From positions 1 to 37,731 of the forward strand of contig CANTDX010000036.1 in the NCBI GenBank assembly GCA_947652615.1: a stretch of 37,731 nucleotides of DNA, given 5' to 3'. The stretch is from an uncultured Dorea sp. (lineage in GTDB: Bacteria; Bacillota; Clostridia; Lachnospirales; Lachnospiraceae). The notes under the pieces are model-generated. The model worked only from the letters and a program-made list of their open reading frames with translations. It was not told where the DNA came from and did no database searches. Shown here piece by piece: positions 9,197 to 15,908 of this stretch; position 1 is the first letter of the stretch; the number at the start of each line of letters is the position of its first letter. Both the position numbers and the translations under genes were made by a program.

Positions 9197-10588
9197 CTAT
9201 TCTGCAAGCGCTGCTTTAATCATGATCGCGCATTCCACGCGCTTTCTTTGCATCTCGCATCCTATATCATAGGTGTCATGGATCGTGCCGTGGAAATGAT
9301 ACGCATTCGCCATACAGCCTCCGCTGCAGTAGAATTTCGCGAAACAACCCCTGCATTTCTCCTTCGAATATACATTGCAGCTTCGGAAATCATCTGCAAT
9401 CTCCGGCTTTATGATACCGTCTTCCACATTTCCCATCAGGAATTCTTCCTGCCCTACAAACTGATGACACGGATACAAATCCCCCCATGGCGTCACTGCC
9501 AGATACTCCGTTCCCGAACCGCATCCCGACAATCTCTTCGCCACACAGGGTCCACCGTCTAAGTCTATCATAAAATGAAAGAATTGAAAACCTTTTCCTT
9601 CTTTTTCCCGCTGAATCATGACACGGGCAAGCTTATCATACTCTTCCATGATCTTAGGAAGGTCTTCTTCGCGGATGGCATAAGGGTCGCTTGCATCCCC
9701 CACCACCGGTTCGATCGACATCTGCGTAAAGCCCAGATCGGCAAAATGCAGAATATCCTCTGAGAAATCCAGATTCTCTCTGGTAAATGTTCCGCGGATG
9801 TAATATTTCTCCTGATTACGGCTATCGGCAAGCTTCTGAAACTTCGGAACGATCAGGTCGTAGCTTCCCTTCCCGCTGCGGAACGGACGCATGTGATCGT
9901 TGACCTCGCGGCGCCCGTCCAGGCTTAAGACTACATTATCCATCTCCTGGTTGATGAATTCCTGTATCTCATCATTCAGCAATACGCCGTTGGTCGTCAC
10001 CGTGAACCGGAAATGCTTGTCACGGAGCTTCTCCTGCTGTCTCCCGTAAGCCACAAGGTCTTCCACCACCTGCCAGTTCATGAGCGGTTCCCCGCCGAAG
10101 AAATCCACCTCCAGGTTCCGGCGGCTTCCGGAATTGGCGATCAGGAAATCAAGCGCCTTCTTCCCTACTTCGAAGCTCATCAGTGCACGCCTGCCGTGAT
10201 ACTCCCCTTCCTCTGCAAAGCAATATCTGCAGGCAAGGTTACAGTCATGGGCGATATGAAGGCAGAGCGCTTTCACCACCGTCTTGCGCTTCTTCACATC
10301 ATCGATCATGCTCTCATATGTATCCTCCACAAACAATTGTCCTGCTTCTGTAAGCTCTGTCACATCTGCCAGGGCATCCTTAATATCGTCCCCGCCGTAT
10401 CTGCCGCCAAGCTTCTGCACCAGTTCTTCTAAGACTTCCGGTTTCCGAAGCCCCGCCGCCGTTGGCTCCTTTGCACCCCCAGACAGCGCGGCGATCACAT
10501 CGTAACACAGCTCGTCCACCACATGGACCGCGCCGCTCACCACATCCAGAACGATATTGTATCCATTATTCTGATACTGATGAATCAA
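9197..10588 (-). CDS. scfB: SCIFF peptide maturase, radical SAM/SPASM
   Basis: A 463-residue radical SAM enzyme that, in characterised homologues, forms thioether (sactionine-type) cross-links in the six-cysteine SCIFF peptide. Residues 1-90 resemble a PqqD-like peptide-recognition domain. The [4Fe-4S]-SAM motif is CNLACRYC (C116, C120, C123), followed by FFGGEPLMNW. The C-terminal third is a cysteine-rich SPASM domain (CGSGTEYLAVTPWGDLYPC, then CNVYSKEKCRGCFAKFYCSGGC) for auxiliary Fe-S clusters. The start is TTG at 10588, with AGGGG nine bases upstream. The peptide gene is 85 bp upstream on the same strand with a hairpin between them. The bait peptide and secDF on either side make this assignment firm. 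Confidence 0.95.
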   Translation of the reverse strand: MIHQYQNNGYNIVLDVVSGAVHVVDELCYDVIAALSGGAKEPTAAGLRKPEVLEELVQKLGGRYGGDDIKDALADVTELTEAGQLFVEDTYESMIDDVKKRKTVVKALCLHIAHDCNLACRYCFAEEGEYHGRRALMSFEVGKKALDFLIANSGSRRNLEVDFFGGEPLMNWQVVEDLVAYGRQQEKLRDKHFRFTVTTNGVLLNDEIQEFINQEMDNVVLSLDGRREVNDHMRPFRSGKGSYDLIVPKFQKLADSRNQEKYYIRGTFTRENLDFSEDILHFADLGFTQMSIEPVVGDASDPYAIREEDLPKIMEEYDKLARVMIQREKEGKGFQFFHFMIDLDGGPCVAKRLSGCGSGTEYLAVTPWGDLYPCHQFVGQEEFLMGNVEDGIIKPEIADDFRSCNVYSKEKCRGCFAKFYCSGGCMANAYHFHGTIHDTYDIGCEMQRKRVECAIMIKAALAE

Positions 10589-10628
10589 GGTTATGTACCC
10601 CTTTCATTGGAATGTCAAACAACAAGAA

Positions 10629-10650
10629 ACAGCGACCGAAAGACCGCTGT
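10629..10650 (-). terminator. Attenuator-like hairpin between SCIFF peptide and maturase
   Basis: On the minus strand ACAGCGGTC, TTTC and GGTCGCTGT fold into a 9-bp stem (two G-U pairs) with a 4-nt loop, followed by the T-rich tail TTCTTGTTGTTT. The tail is weaker than a classic terminator. Partial termination here would give more peptide mRNA than maturase mRNA. Confidence 0.6.
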
Positions 10651-10673
10651 CTCAATCTTCTCTATGAATCTGA

Positions 10674-10817
10674 TTATTTCTTCTGTTCGCAGGTCTGATT
10701 CCCTACCGTGCAGGATGTCTTGCATGCTGACTGGCAGGATGTCTGACACTCACCGCATCCGCCCTTCTTCAGGCTGTTGTTCATGGTCTGTGTATTTAAT
10801 GTCTTTACATGCTTCAT
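10674..10817 (-). CDS. scfA: SCIFF (six cysteines in forty-five residues) precursor peptide
   Basis: A 47-residue peptide beginning MKHVKTLNTQTMNNSL. Its core is CGECQTSCQSACKTSC, followed by TVGNQTCEQKK and the stop. Six cysteines are at 21, 24, 28, 32, 36 and 43, exactly the spacing that names the SCIFF family. It is a ribosomally made peptide, nearly universal in Clostridia, modified by the adjacent radical SAM enzyme; its final function is unknown. I chose the ATG at 10817 because AAGGAGG lies nine bases upstream. An in-frame ATG two codons earlier (10823) sits only three bases from that site. A consensus promoter lies 37 bp upstream. Confidence 0.95.
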   Translation of the reverse strand: MKHVKTLNTQTMNNSLKKGGCGECQTSCQSACKTSCTVGNQTCEQKK

Positions 10818-10853
10818 GGTCATGTTCCTCCTTATCTTTGCTTAACTTCTGTT

Positions 10854-10882
10854 ATTATAGCATCACATCTGCATTTTCGCAA
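10854..10882 (-). promoter_or_regulatory. SigA promoter of the SCIFF operon
   Basis: TTGCGA (10877-10882), a 17-bp spacer and the consensus TATAAT (10854-10859), with an extended -10 TGC in front. It lies between the stop codon of the upstream membrane gene and the SCIFF peptide. It probably drives scfA, scfB and secDF. Confidence 0.75.
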
Positions 10883-10900
10883 TAACTTTATGTCTTTGAT

Positions 10901-11275
10901 TTACGATAGCATTCCGCCTGCCATTCCTCCGCCTGCGCATAAGACCATTGTAGTGATCAGGTTCGCCGCATCCCCGTTCAGTGTGCGGTATACTCCAAGC
11001 GTGATCAGAAGAAGCAGTCCAAAGTACCCGATTCCAAGCCCCAGCCCCCACAGATATCTTCTCACCCTGGCAAACTTACCGATGATAATGCCGCCGATCA
11101 GAGTCGCCATAATGTAGATTGCGATGATGGCAGCGGACACTGCCTTCTCGTTCAATTCAAACTTATACAGCGCCACTGCCAGAAGCAGCAGAAGAATCCC
11201 TGTGATGACATAAGAAGCAAGAAGTGATTTCAATATCCACATGACCCATGAATCTCTCTTAAGCTTCCTTTCCAT
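10901..11275 (-). CDS. Small four-helix membrane protein (TIGR04086-like)
   Basis: A 124-residue very hydrophobic protein starting MERKLKRDSWVMWILK. Four predicted membrane helices are visible, separated by short polar turns (FELNEKAV; KFARVRRYLW), and it ends GGGMAGGMLS. From memory, position and size fit TIGR04086, a clostridial membrane family of unknown function seen near SCIFF/secDF loci; I could not check this. I chose the ATG at 11275, which has GGGAGG seven bases upstream. The reading frame is open further upstream, but that part overlaps spoVT and is polar and unrelated. It ends just before the SCIFF promoter, so it may be transcribed separately from scfA. Confidence 0.75.
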   Translation of the reverse strand: MERKLKRDSWVMWILKSLLASYVITGILLLLLAVALYKFELNEKAVSAAIIAIYIMATLIGGIIIGKFARVRRYLWGLGLGIGYFGLLLLITLGVYRTLNGDAANLITTMVLCAGGGMAGGMLS

Positions 11276-11390
11276 TTCCGTCCCTCCCTTGCATATGGAC
11301 TTCGTATATCCCTGCACCCGAAGTATAATGATATACGAGTTCTCTACCACAAGATATGACGGAAACTCCGTGTTTATTCTATTTATTCTT

Positions 11391-11939
11391 CTATTGTTCC
11401 ATCTGACTTCCCAGGAATGCCGCCGCACAGGCGGCCATCTTCTGCTCCAGCTCGCCAAGCTTCTTCTTAGCGTCGCGGGACAACAGGATTACACCTCCGA
11501 TTACATCTCCCTCGCAGAGGATCGGACTGATCACCTCGTGTTCATAATCCTCATCCTGCGTATCCACGATCGGAATATATGCCTTCTCCCCCGCTGATGC
11601 CGCAAGTTGCGACCTGGCGCCCAAGTGCCTCTCCAACTGCCTGCTGATATATTTATCCTGAAGCTCCTTCTTCCCATTCCCCGCCGCAGCTATGACCTGG
11701 TCCATATCGCAGACACAGACCAGGCATCCCACCGTCTGTGACAGGCTCTCCGCATACTGTCTGGCAAAGGTTGACAGCTCGCCAATGGGCGAATATTTCT
11801 TCAGGATGATCTCTCCTTCCCGGTCCGTGAATATCTCTAACGGATCTCCCTCCCGGATTCTTAACGTCCTGCGGATTTCCTTTGGGATCACTACCCTTCC
11901 CAAGTCATCGATTCTCCTCACAATACCCGTGGCTTTCAT
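11391..11939 (-). CDS. spoVT: Stage V sporulation regulator SpoVT
   Basis: A 182-residue regulator of late forespore genes. Residues 1-50 form the SpoVT/AbrB swapped-hairpin DNA-binding domain (MKATGIVRRIDDLGRVVIP, then EIRRTLRIREGDPLEI). The remainder is the GAF-like domain (VGCLVCVCDMDQVIAAAG ... SPILCEGDVIGGVILLS), which separates SpoVT from single-domain AbrB. In Bacillus it modulates SigG-dependent transcription and spore germination traits. GGAGG lies nine bases before the ATG. A sequence resembling a forespore promoter lies upstream. Association with the SCIFF region is positional only. Confidence 0.93.
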   Translation of the reverse strand: MKATGIVRRIDDLGRVVIPKEIRRTLRIREGDPLEIFTDREGEIILKKYSPIGELSTFARQYAESLSQTVGCLVCVCDMDQVIAAAGNGKKELQDKYISRQLERHLGARSQLAASAGEKAYIPIVDTQDEDYEHEVISPILCEGDVIGGVILLSRDAKKKLGELEQKMAACAAAFLGSQMEQ

Positions 11940-11988
11940 ATAGCAATTCCTCCATTTGTAGACTTCATATCACTCGTTACGATGGTAC

Positions 11989-12017
11989 TATTATCTGTAA
12001 ATGAAGGAATTTTATAC
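11989..12017 (-). promoter_or_regulatory. Possible SigG-type promoter of spoVT
   Basis: GTATA (12013-12017), 17 bp and GATAATA (11989-11995) on the minus strand agree with the SigG pattern (gmATA, 17-18 bp, CATnnTA) at most positions. Bacillus spoVT is SigG-dependent, so position and family knowledge agree. The match is short and unproven. Confidence 0.4.
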
Positions 12018-12026
12018 CGAAATTAT

Positions 12027-13052
12027 TTAATTTAATATTACGTCATCCAGGCAGCCGCCCGTTCCCTGGCTTGCACTGTCTGAATATCCTGACGAAGAAC
12101 CTCCCCCGCTGTAACTGCCAGAATTATTATAATTATTTTGCTGCGCCGCCCGCTGTGCCGCCGCCTGTTCTGCCGCCGCCTGCGCTGCTGCCTGCTCTGC
12201 TGCTGCCTGTGCCGCCGCCTGTTCCTTAAGGGCTGCCAGCACAGCCTCCTGCTCTGCAAGCAATGATTCATTTGTCACAAGCTTCTTCTGCGTATCGGTC
12301 AATGCATTATATGCTGCCCTCGCCGCCTGTATCCCGGCCTCGCTCTCTAACGTGACTCCCCCTACATTCTGAATCTGATCCGTTACAGTCTTAGCCGCCT
12401 TCTTGTCGGCCTTTAACGCCAGCTCTGCTTCTTTGGTGCTGATCTCTACGTCCTCTGACTTGCTTTCGTATGTAAGAAACGCCACTTCTTCTTCATAGCA
12501 GATCTCTGCTTCTTCTATGTCATCTACGGCGAAAGAGGTTAATTCCTGTGATGTACCGTCTTCGAATGTGATCTGAAGACTGTACACTACATTCATGACC
12601 GCATCTGCAATCTCAGGAGTATCCTTCTTGGTATCCTCTGACTCATCTTCTTCGTCCGAGTCTGCCTCCTTCGATTCGTTCTTCTCTTCCGCTTCCGAAG
12701 TATAATACAATTCTACTGTCTCGTCCTTTTCAATCTTCTGGCTGCCTGCCATCATATTCGCCGGATATTCCTTCTGTTCTGAACTCTTAACCTGAATTCC
12801 TTTGATTACTTTACCTGTCTTATTGGTCAGAAGAATATCATAGGCATCCTCTGATTCCCTGCCGATCACCTGATATGTCTCTTCCGGTTCCTCTTCTGTT
12901 ACCGCTTCTTCTTTTGCCGGCTCCTCTTTTACCGGCTCCTTTTCTTCTGCGTTCTCCTTACCGCAGCCAAAAAGCAGAATTCCCATACAGAATACTCCTG
13001 CCAATGCAAGTAACCATTTCTTTTTTGCTTTCATCTTTTTCATCTCTTTCAT
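12027..13052 (-). CDS. Acidic lipoprotein with helical module and Ala/Gln repeats
   Basis: A 341-residue predicted lipoprotein. A Lys-rich start and hydrophobic stretch end in the lipobox LLFGC, with Cys30 the lipidation site. A long Glu/Lys/Asp region follows. A beta-type segment (YQVIGRESEDAYDILLTNKT) comes next, then a short helical module with AARAAYNALTDTQKKLV, common in Firmicute surface proteins. Three 9-residue Ala/Gln/Glu repeats occupy about 279-305, before a Gly/Ser tail ending GTGGCLDDVILN with one lone cysteine. Function is unknown. It is the last gene of the operon with the AlgI- and AlgJ-like genes (6 bp gap). GGAGG lies only two bases from the first ATG, so the real start may be three or six codons later. 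Confidence 0.8.
   Translation of the reverse strand: MKEMKKMKAKKKWLLALAGVFCMGILLFGCGKENAEEKEPVKEEPAKEEAVTEEEPEETYQVIGRESEDAYDILLTNKTGKVIKGIQVKSSEQKEYPANMMAGSQKIEKDETVELYYTSEAEEKNESKEADSDEEDESEDTKKDTPEIADAVMNVVYSLQITFEDGTSQELTSFAVDDIEEAEICYEEEVAFLTYESKSEDVEISTKEAELALKADKKAAKTVTDQIQNVGGVTLESEAGIQAARAAYNALTDTQKKLVTNESLLAEQEAVLAALKEQAAAQAAAEQAAAQAAAEQAAAQRAAQQNNYNNSGSYSGGGSSSGYSDSASQGTGGCLDDVILN
12138..12218 (-). repeat. 27-bp tandem coding repeat (three copies)
   Basis: Three consecutive 27-bp units in the lipoprotein gene encode AAAQAAAEQ, AAAQAAAEQ and AAAQRAAQQ. GCx/CAG-type codons give low-complexity DNA that could expand or contract by slippage. Confidence 0.8.
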
Positions 13053-13058
13053 ATCCTC

Positions 13059-14462
13059 CTATTCCCATGTCACTGTAATATCTTCTGACCGCACGATCCA
13101 CTGTGCATCCTTGTCTGATACGATGACATTCATATGAATATCATCAGCCGGAAGTGAGTCTCTCTTTAGATACATCTTGTAGCCATTGCCGTCTCCGTCC
13201 TTTTTCAGCGTATAAAACACCTCATATGTGACTGTCTTCTGCCTGCCGCTGTCGCTGACGGACAGGTACACGTCTGTCTGGTCCGTCATACAGTCCGGAT
13301 CGATCGTTCCGCCGACAACCAGATACGGACCGTCCTGCTCTGTCTCAAGAGTCGTCTCTGTCTTCCTCTCCGGCGCGGACATATTGTCCACCACAGGTCC
13401 CTCCATGATCGGAATCTCTGTACCAAAGGCTGCCATCTGGCGCTCTGCCTTCTCGACAATCACCGTATCCGGCTGATATTGTATGAGGTTTTCCATATTA
13501 TACGGCACAAGCCTGGAAAAATATGCGTTCCTGTATTCCTCCGCGAAGAATGGCAGCAGACTCTCGCCAAAGGAATCTCTGTACATCAGGAGACTCCCAA
13601 GCTTCTTAGGATTCGAAGTCTCTATCCATGGATCCATGTGATCCGCAATCTCATTCACATACTCATACTGCCATTCCTTATCATAATAAATATCTTCTTC
13701 CGCTTCTGCCGCCAAAGGATACAGGAGCTCATCCATATCACCTATGTGATCCTTGACCTTCTGAACGGGTACGTTCAGATACGTCTCATGCTCTTTCCCC
13801 AACTCATCCATCACAGCGTTATATGCCAGTACCGCCCCTTCATTATTCCAGTGCGTATCACGGCGGAAATACAGTACCCTCTCTTCTTCACGGAAGGCCC
13901 CAACCAGATCGATACAGGCGATGTCTTTCTCTTCTAAAAGCGGCTGTAAATTCTCAAGATTACTGACATCTGCCCTCTTATAATAATATGGCATGCTGTC
14001 ATCGTACAGCGTATTCTTATTGGGCGCGATCACCAGCAGAAACCGGCTTCCGTTCTGTTCCACATAATCCCTCAACAGAGCCAGGTTGTGTGCAATATCA
14101 TACAGTTCCCTGTCCGAGAGAAGATTCCTGCCCGTGTAATCATCAATCGTGCCTCCAAAATACAGCCAGCCGTCCTTTCCTGTCACAACCTGGTCTGTCG
14201 TGCTGGTCTTTGCCAGTTTATCCCAGATACAGGCATTGGCCGTCAGCATATGCGGGCGGAACGCCATATGGTCCTCGAAATAGATTCCCATATCTTCCAT
14301 ATACTCTATATTGGGCTTCCCGTCCTTCATAAATGACGGAAAGCCGCTTAATTCCCTGTTCTCCGTTGTGCTGTCAGTCGGCCAGAAACTCATCCCTGCC
14401 AGCGGAACGAGCAATATCACCAGGATCAGAGCAATATATATCTTGCAGAATTTCTCTTTCAT
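13059..14462 (-). CDS. AlgJ/AlgX-like (DHHW family) SGNH acyltransferase component
   Basis: A 467-residue protein with one N-terminal signal anchor (about 7-27) and an extracellular SGNH-like domain. Typical AlgJ/AlgX features are visible: GKDGWLYFGG near 95-104, LLVIAPNKNTLY near 142-153, the DTHWN motif at 202-206 holding the catalytic Asp and His, and YRDSFGE near 294-300 with the likely nucleophile Ser297. A beta-rich C-terminal region of about 100 residues follows and may bind carbohydrate. In known systems such a protein receives acetyl groups from a membrane MBOAT partner and transfers them to an exported polysaccharide. That partner gene lies immediately upstream with a 12-bp gap. The polymer modified here is unknown. 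Confidence 0.88.
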   Translation of the reverse strand: MKEKFCKIYIALILVILLVPLAGMSFWPTDSTTENRELSGFPSFMKDGKPNIEYMEDMGIYFEDHMAFRPHMLTANACIWDKLAKTSTTDQVVTGKDGWLYFGGTIDDYTGRNLLSDRELYDIAHNLALLRDYVEQNGSRFLLVIAPNKNTLYDDSMPYYYKRADVSNLENLQPLLEEKDIACIDLVGAFREEERVLYFRRDTHWNNEGAVLAYNAVMDELGKEHETYLNVPVQKVKDHIGDMDELLYPLAAEAEEDIYYDKEWQYEYVNEIADHMDPWIETSNPKKLGSLLMYRDSFGESLLPFFAEEYRNAYFSRLVPYNMENLIQYQPDTVIVEKAERQMAAFGTEIPIMEGPVVDNMSAPERKTETTLETEQDGPYLVVGGTIDPDCMTDQTDVYLSVSDSGRQKTVTYEVFYTLKKDGDGNGYKMYLKRDSLPADDIHMNVIVSDKDAQWIVRSEDITVTWE

Positions 14463-14474
14463 CTTGTATTCCCT

Positions 14475-15878
14475 CTAAAACCTGAAATAAATAAATGGAT
14501 TATAGGAACCGCCGGCAAGACGAAACATGCAAATCATAAGCAGCAGTACACTGACTACATAACTTGCAGGCTCATAGATCCGGCCGATCCTTGTCCCCGA
14601 TACCCTGCTCCTGATACAGGGTACGATCGGTGTACATCCTGTCACTGCAGCAGCAAACATAAGCAAAAAGACAGGTGTCAGCTGCTCCAGTGCAAAAGCC
14701 ATCTGCCCTTCCTGAAAGCTCCACCCGGCAAACATCGTTCCGATCATACCGAATCCGTCAAGCAATGTATCTGCCCTGAATATGACGAATCCAACGCATA
14801 CTGCAAGGACAGCGTACAGATGTCTCAGTATCCTTGGGAGCTTTCTGACCGGAAGGATGTCCTCTAACAGTAGAAATATCCCATGGAAAATTCCCCAGAC
14901 TACAAAGGTCCAATTCGCTCCGTGCCATAAGCCTGTACACAAAAACACAATTATTTTATTTACATAAGTGCGTATTCTTCCCTTCCTGTTCCCGCCCAGC
15001 GGAATATATAAATATTCTTTGAACCAGGTCGACAGTGAGATGTGCCATCTGCGCCAGAATTCTTTGATACTGCCGGATATATAAGGATATTGAAAATTCT
15101 CAAGAAAGGCAAATCCAAACATATGCCCCAACCCGATCGCCATATCGCTGTAGCCGCTGAAATCAAAATAGATCTGCATCATATACGCCAGTGCGCCGAT
15201 CCACGCAGAACAGGCATTCAATTCATCCGCCGGCGCCGCGAACACAGCGTCCGCCGCAACCGCCATAGTGTTAGATATCAATACCTTCTTTCCAAGACCG
15301 GTTATGAATCTGCGAAGCCCCATTGCAATCTTCTTAAGATCGCTGGCCCGATTCGTGATCTGCTCTTGAATGTCATGGTATTTTACAATGGGGCCTGCGA
15401 TCAGCTGCGGGAAAAAGGATATATACAACAGGACATTCCGATATGCCCTCTGACATTCCACTTCTCCCCGATACACATCGATCACATAAGACATTGCCTG
15501 AAATGTAAAGAAAGATAACCCTATAGGCAGCGGCAGCCGCAGCTGCTCCATATCCGTATGAAACAATGTATTCCCCGTTGCAATGATCATATCCGCATAT
15601 TTAAAAAAGCCCAGGATTCCAAGATTGCATATAACAGCAAAGGTCAGGATAACTTTCCTGAACCTTTGCTCTGACCGGCCTATGATCCGTCCAAATATAT
15701 AGTTCAACATCGTACTGATTATCATCAGTATCACATAAACAGGTTCTCCGTATGCATAAAACAACAGACTGAAAAGGATCAGCAGCATATTCCTGACCTG
15801 CAGAGACGGAATCATATAATATAGCAAAAATACTACGGGAAGGAACACGCACAAAAAAACCATTGAACTAAAAACCAT
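14475..15878 (-). CDS. MBOAT family O-acyltransferase, AlgI-like
   Basis: A 467-residue polytopic membrane protein starting MVFSSMVFLCVFLPVVFLLY, the usual opening of the AlgI/PatA-type branch. Family motifs include FWRRWHISLSTWFKEYLYIP (about 274-293) and TGLWHGANW, with the conserved catalytic His at 319. About ten or more membrane helices are apparent. These enzymes pass acyl groups, usually acetyl, across the membrane for O-acylation of exported glycans. With the AlgJ/X-like partner immediately downstream it should form a complete two-component acylation unit. It begins 30 bp after the GBS-Bsp repeat protein, so the three are very probably co-transcribed. Confidence 0.93.
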   Translation of the reverse strand: MVFSSMVFLCVFLPVVFLLYYMIPSLQVRNMLLILFSLLFYAYGEPVYVILMIISTMLNYIFGRIIGRSEQRFRKVILTFAVICNLGILGFFKYADMIIATGNTLFHTDMEQLRLPLPIGLSFFTFQAMSYVIDVYRGEVECQRAYRNVLLYISFFPQLIAGPIVKYHDIQEQITNRASDLKKIAMGLRRFITGLGKKVLISNTMAVAADAVFAAPADELNACSAWIGALAYMMQIYFDFSGYSDMAIGLGHMFGFAFLENFQYPYISGSIKEFWRRWHISLSTWFKEYLYIPLGGNRKGRIRTYVNKIIVFLCTGLWHGANWTFVVWGIFHGIFLLLEDILPVRKLPRILRHLYAVLAVCVGFVIFRADTLLDGFGMIGTMFAGWSFQEGQMAFALEQLTPVFLLMFAAAVTGCTPIVPCIRSRVSGTRIGRIYEPASYVVSVLLLMICMFRLAGGSYNPFIYFRF

Positions 15879-15908
15879 CTATGTTCCCCACTCTTTATCA
15901 GTTCGTAA

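Noticed and set aside
11276..11390. Possible promoter or terminator before the small membrane gene
   Set aside because: TATACT lacks a -35 at proper spacing, and the ACGGA/TCCGT hairpin has no T tract.
11276..11458. Upstream extension of the small membrane protein
   Set aside because: It overlaps spoVT in another frame and is Arg-rich and polar; the ATG at 11275 has GGGAGG.
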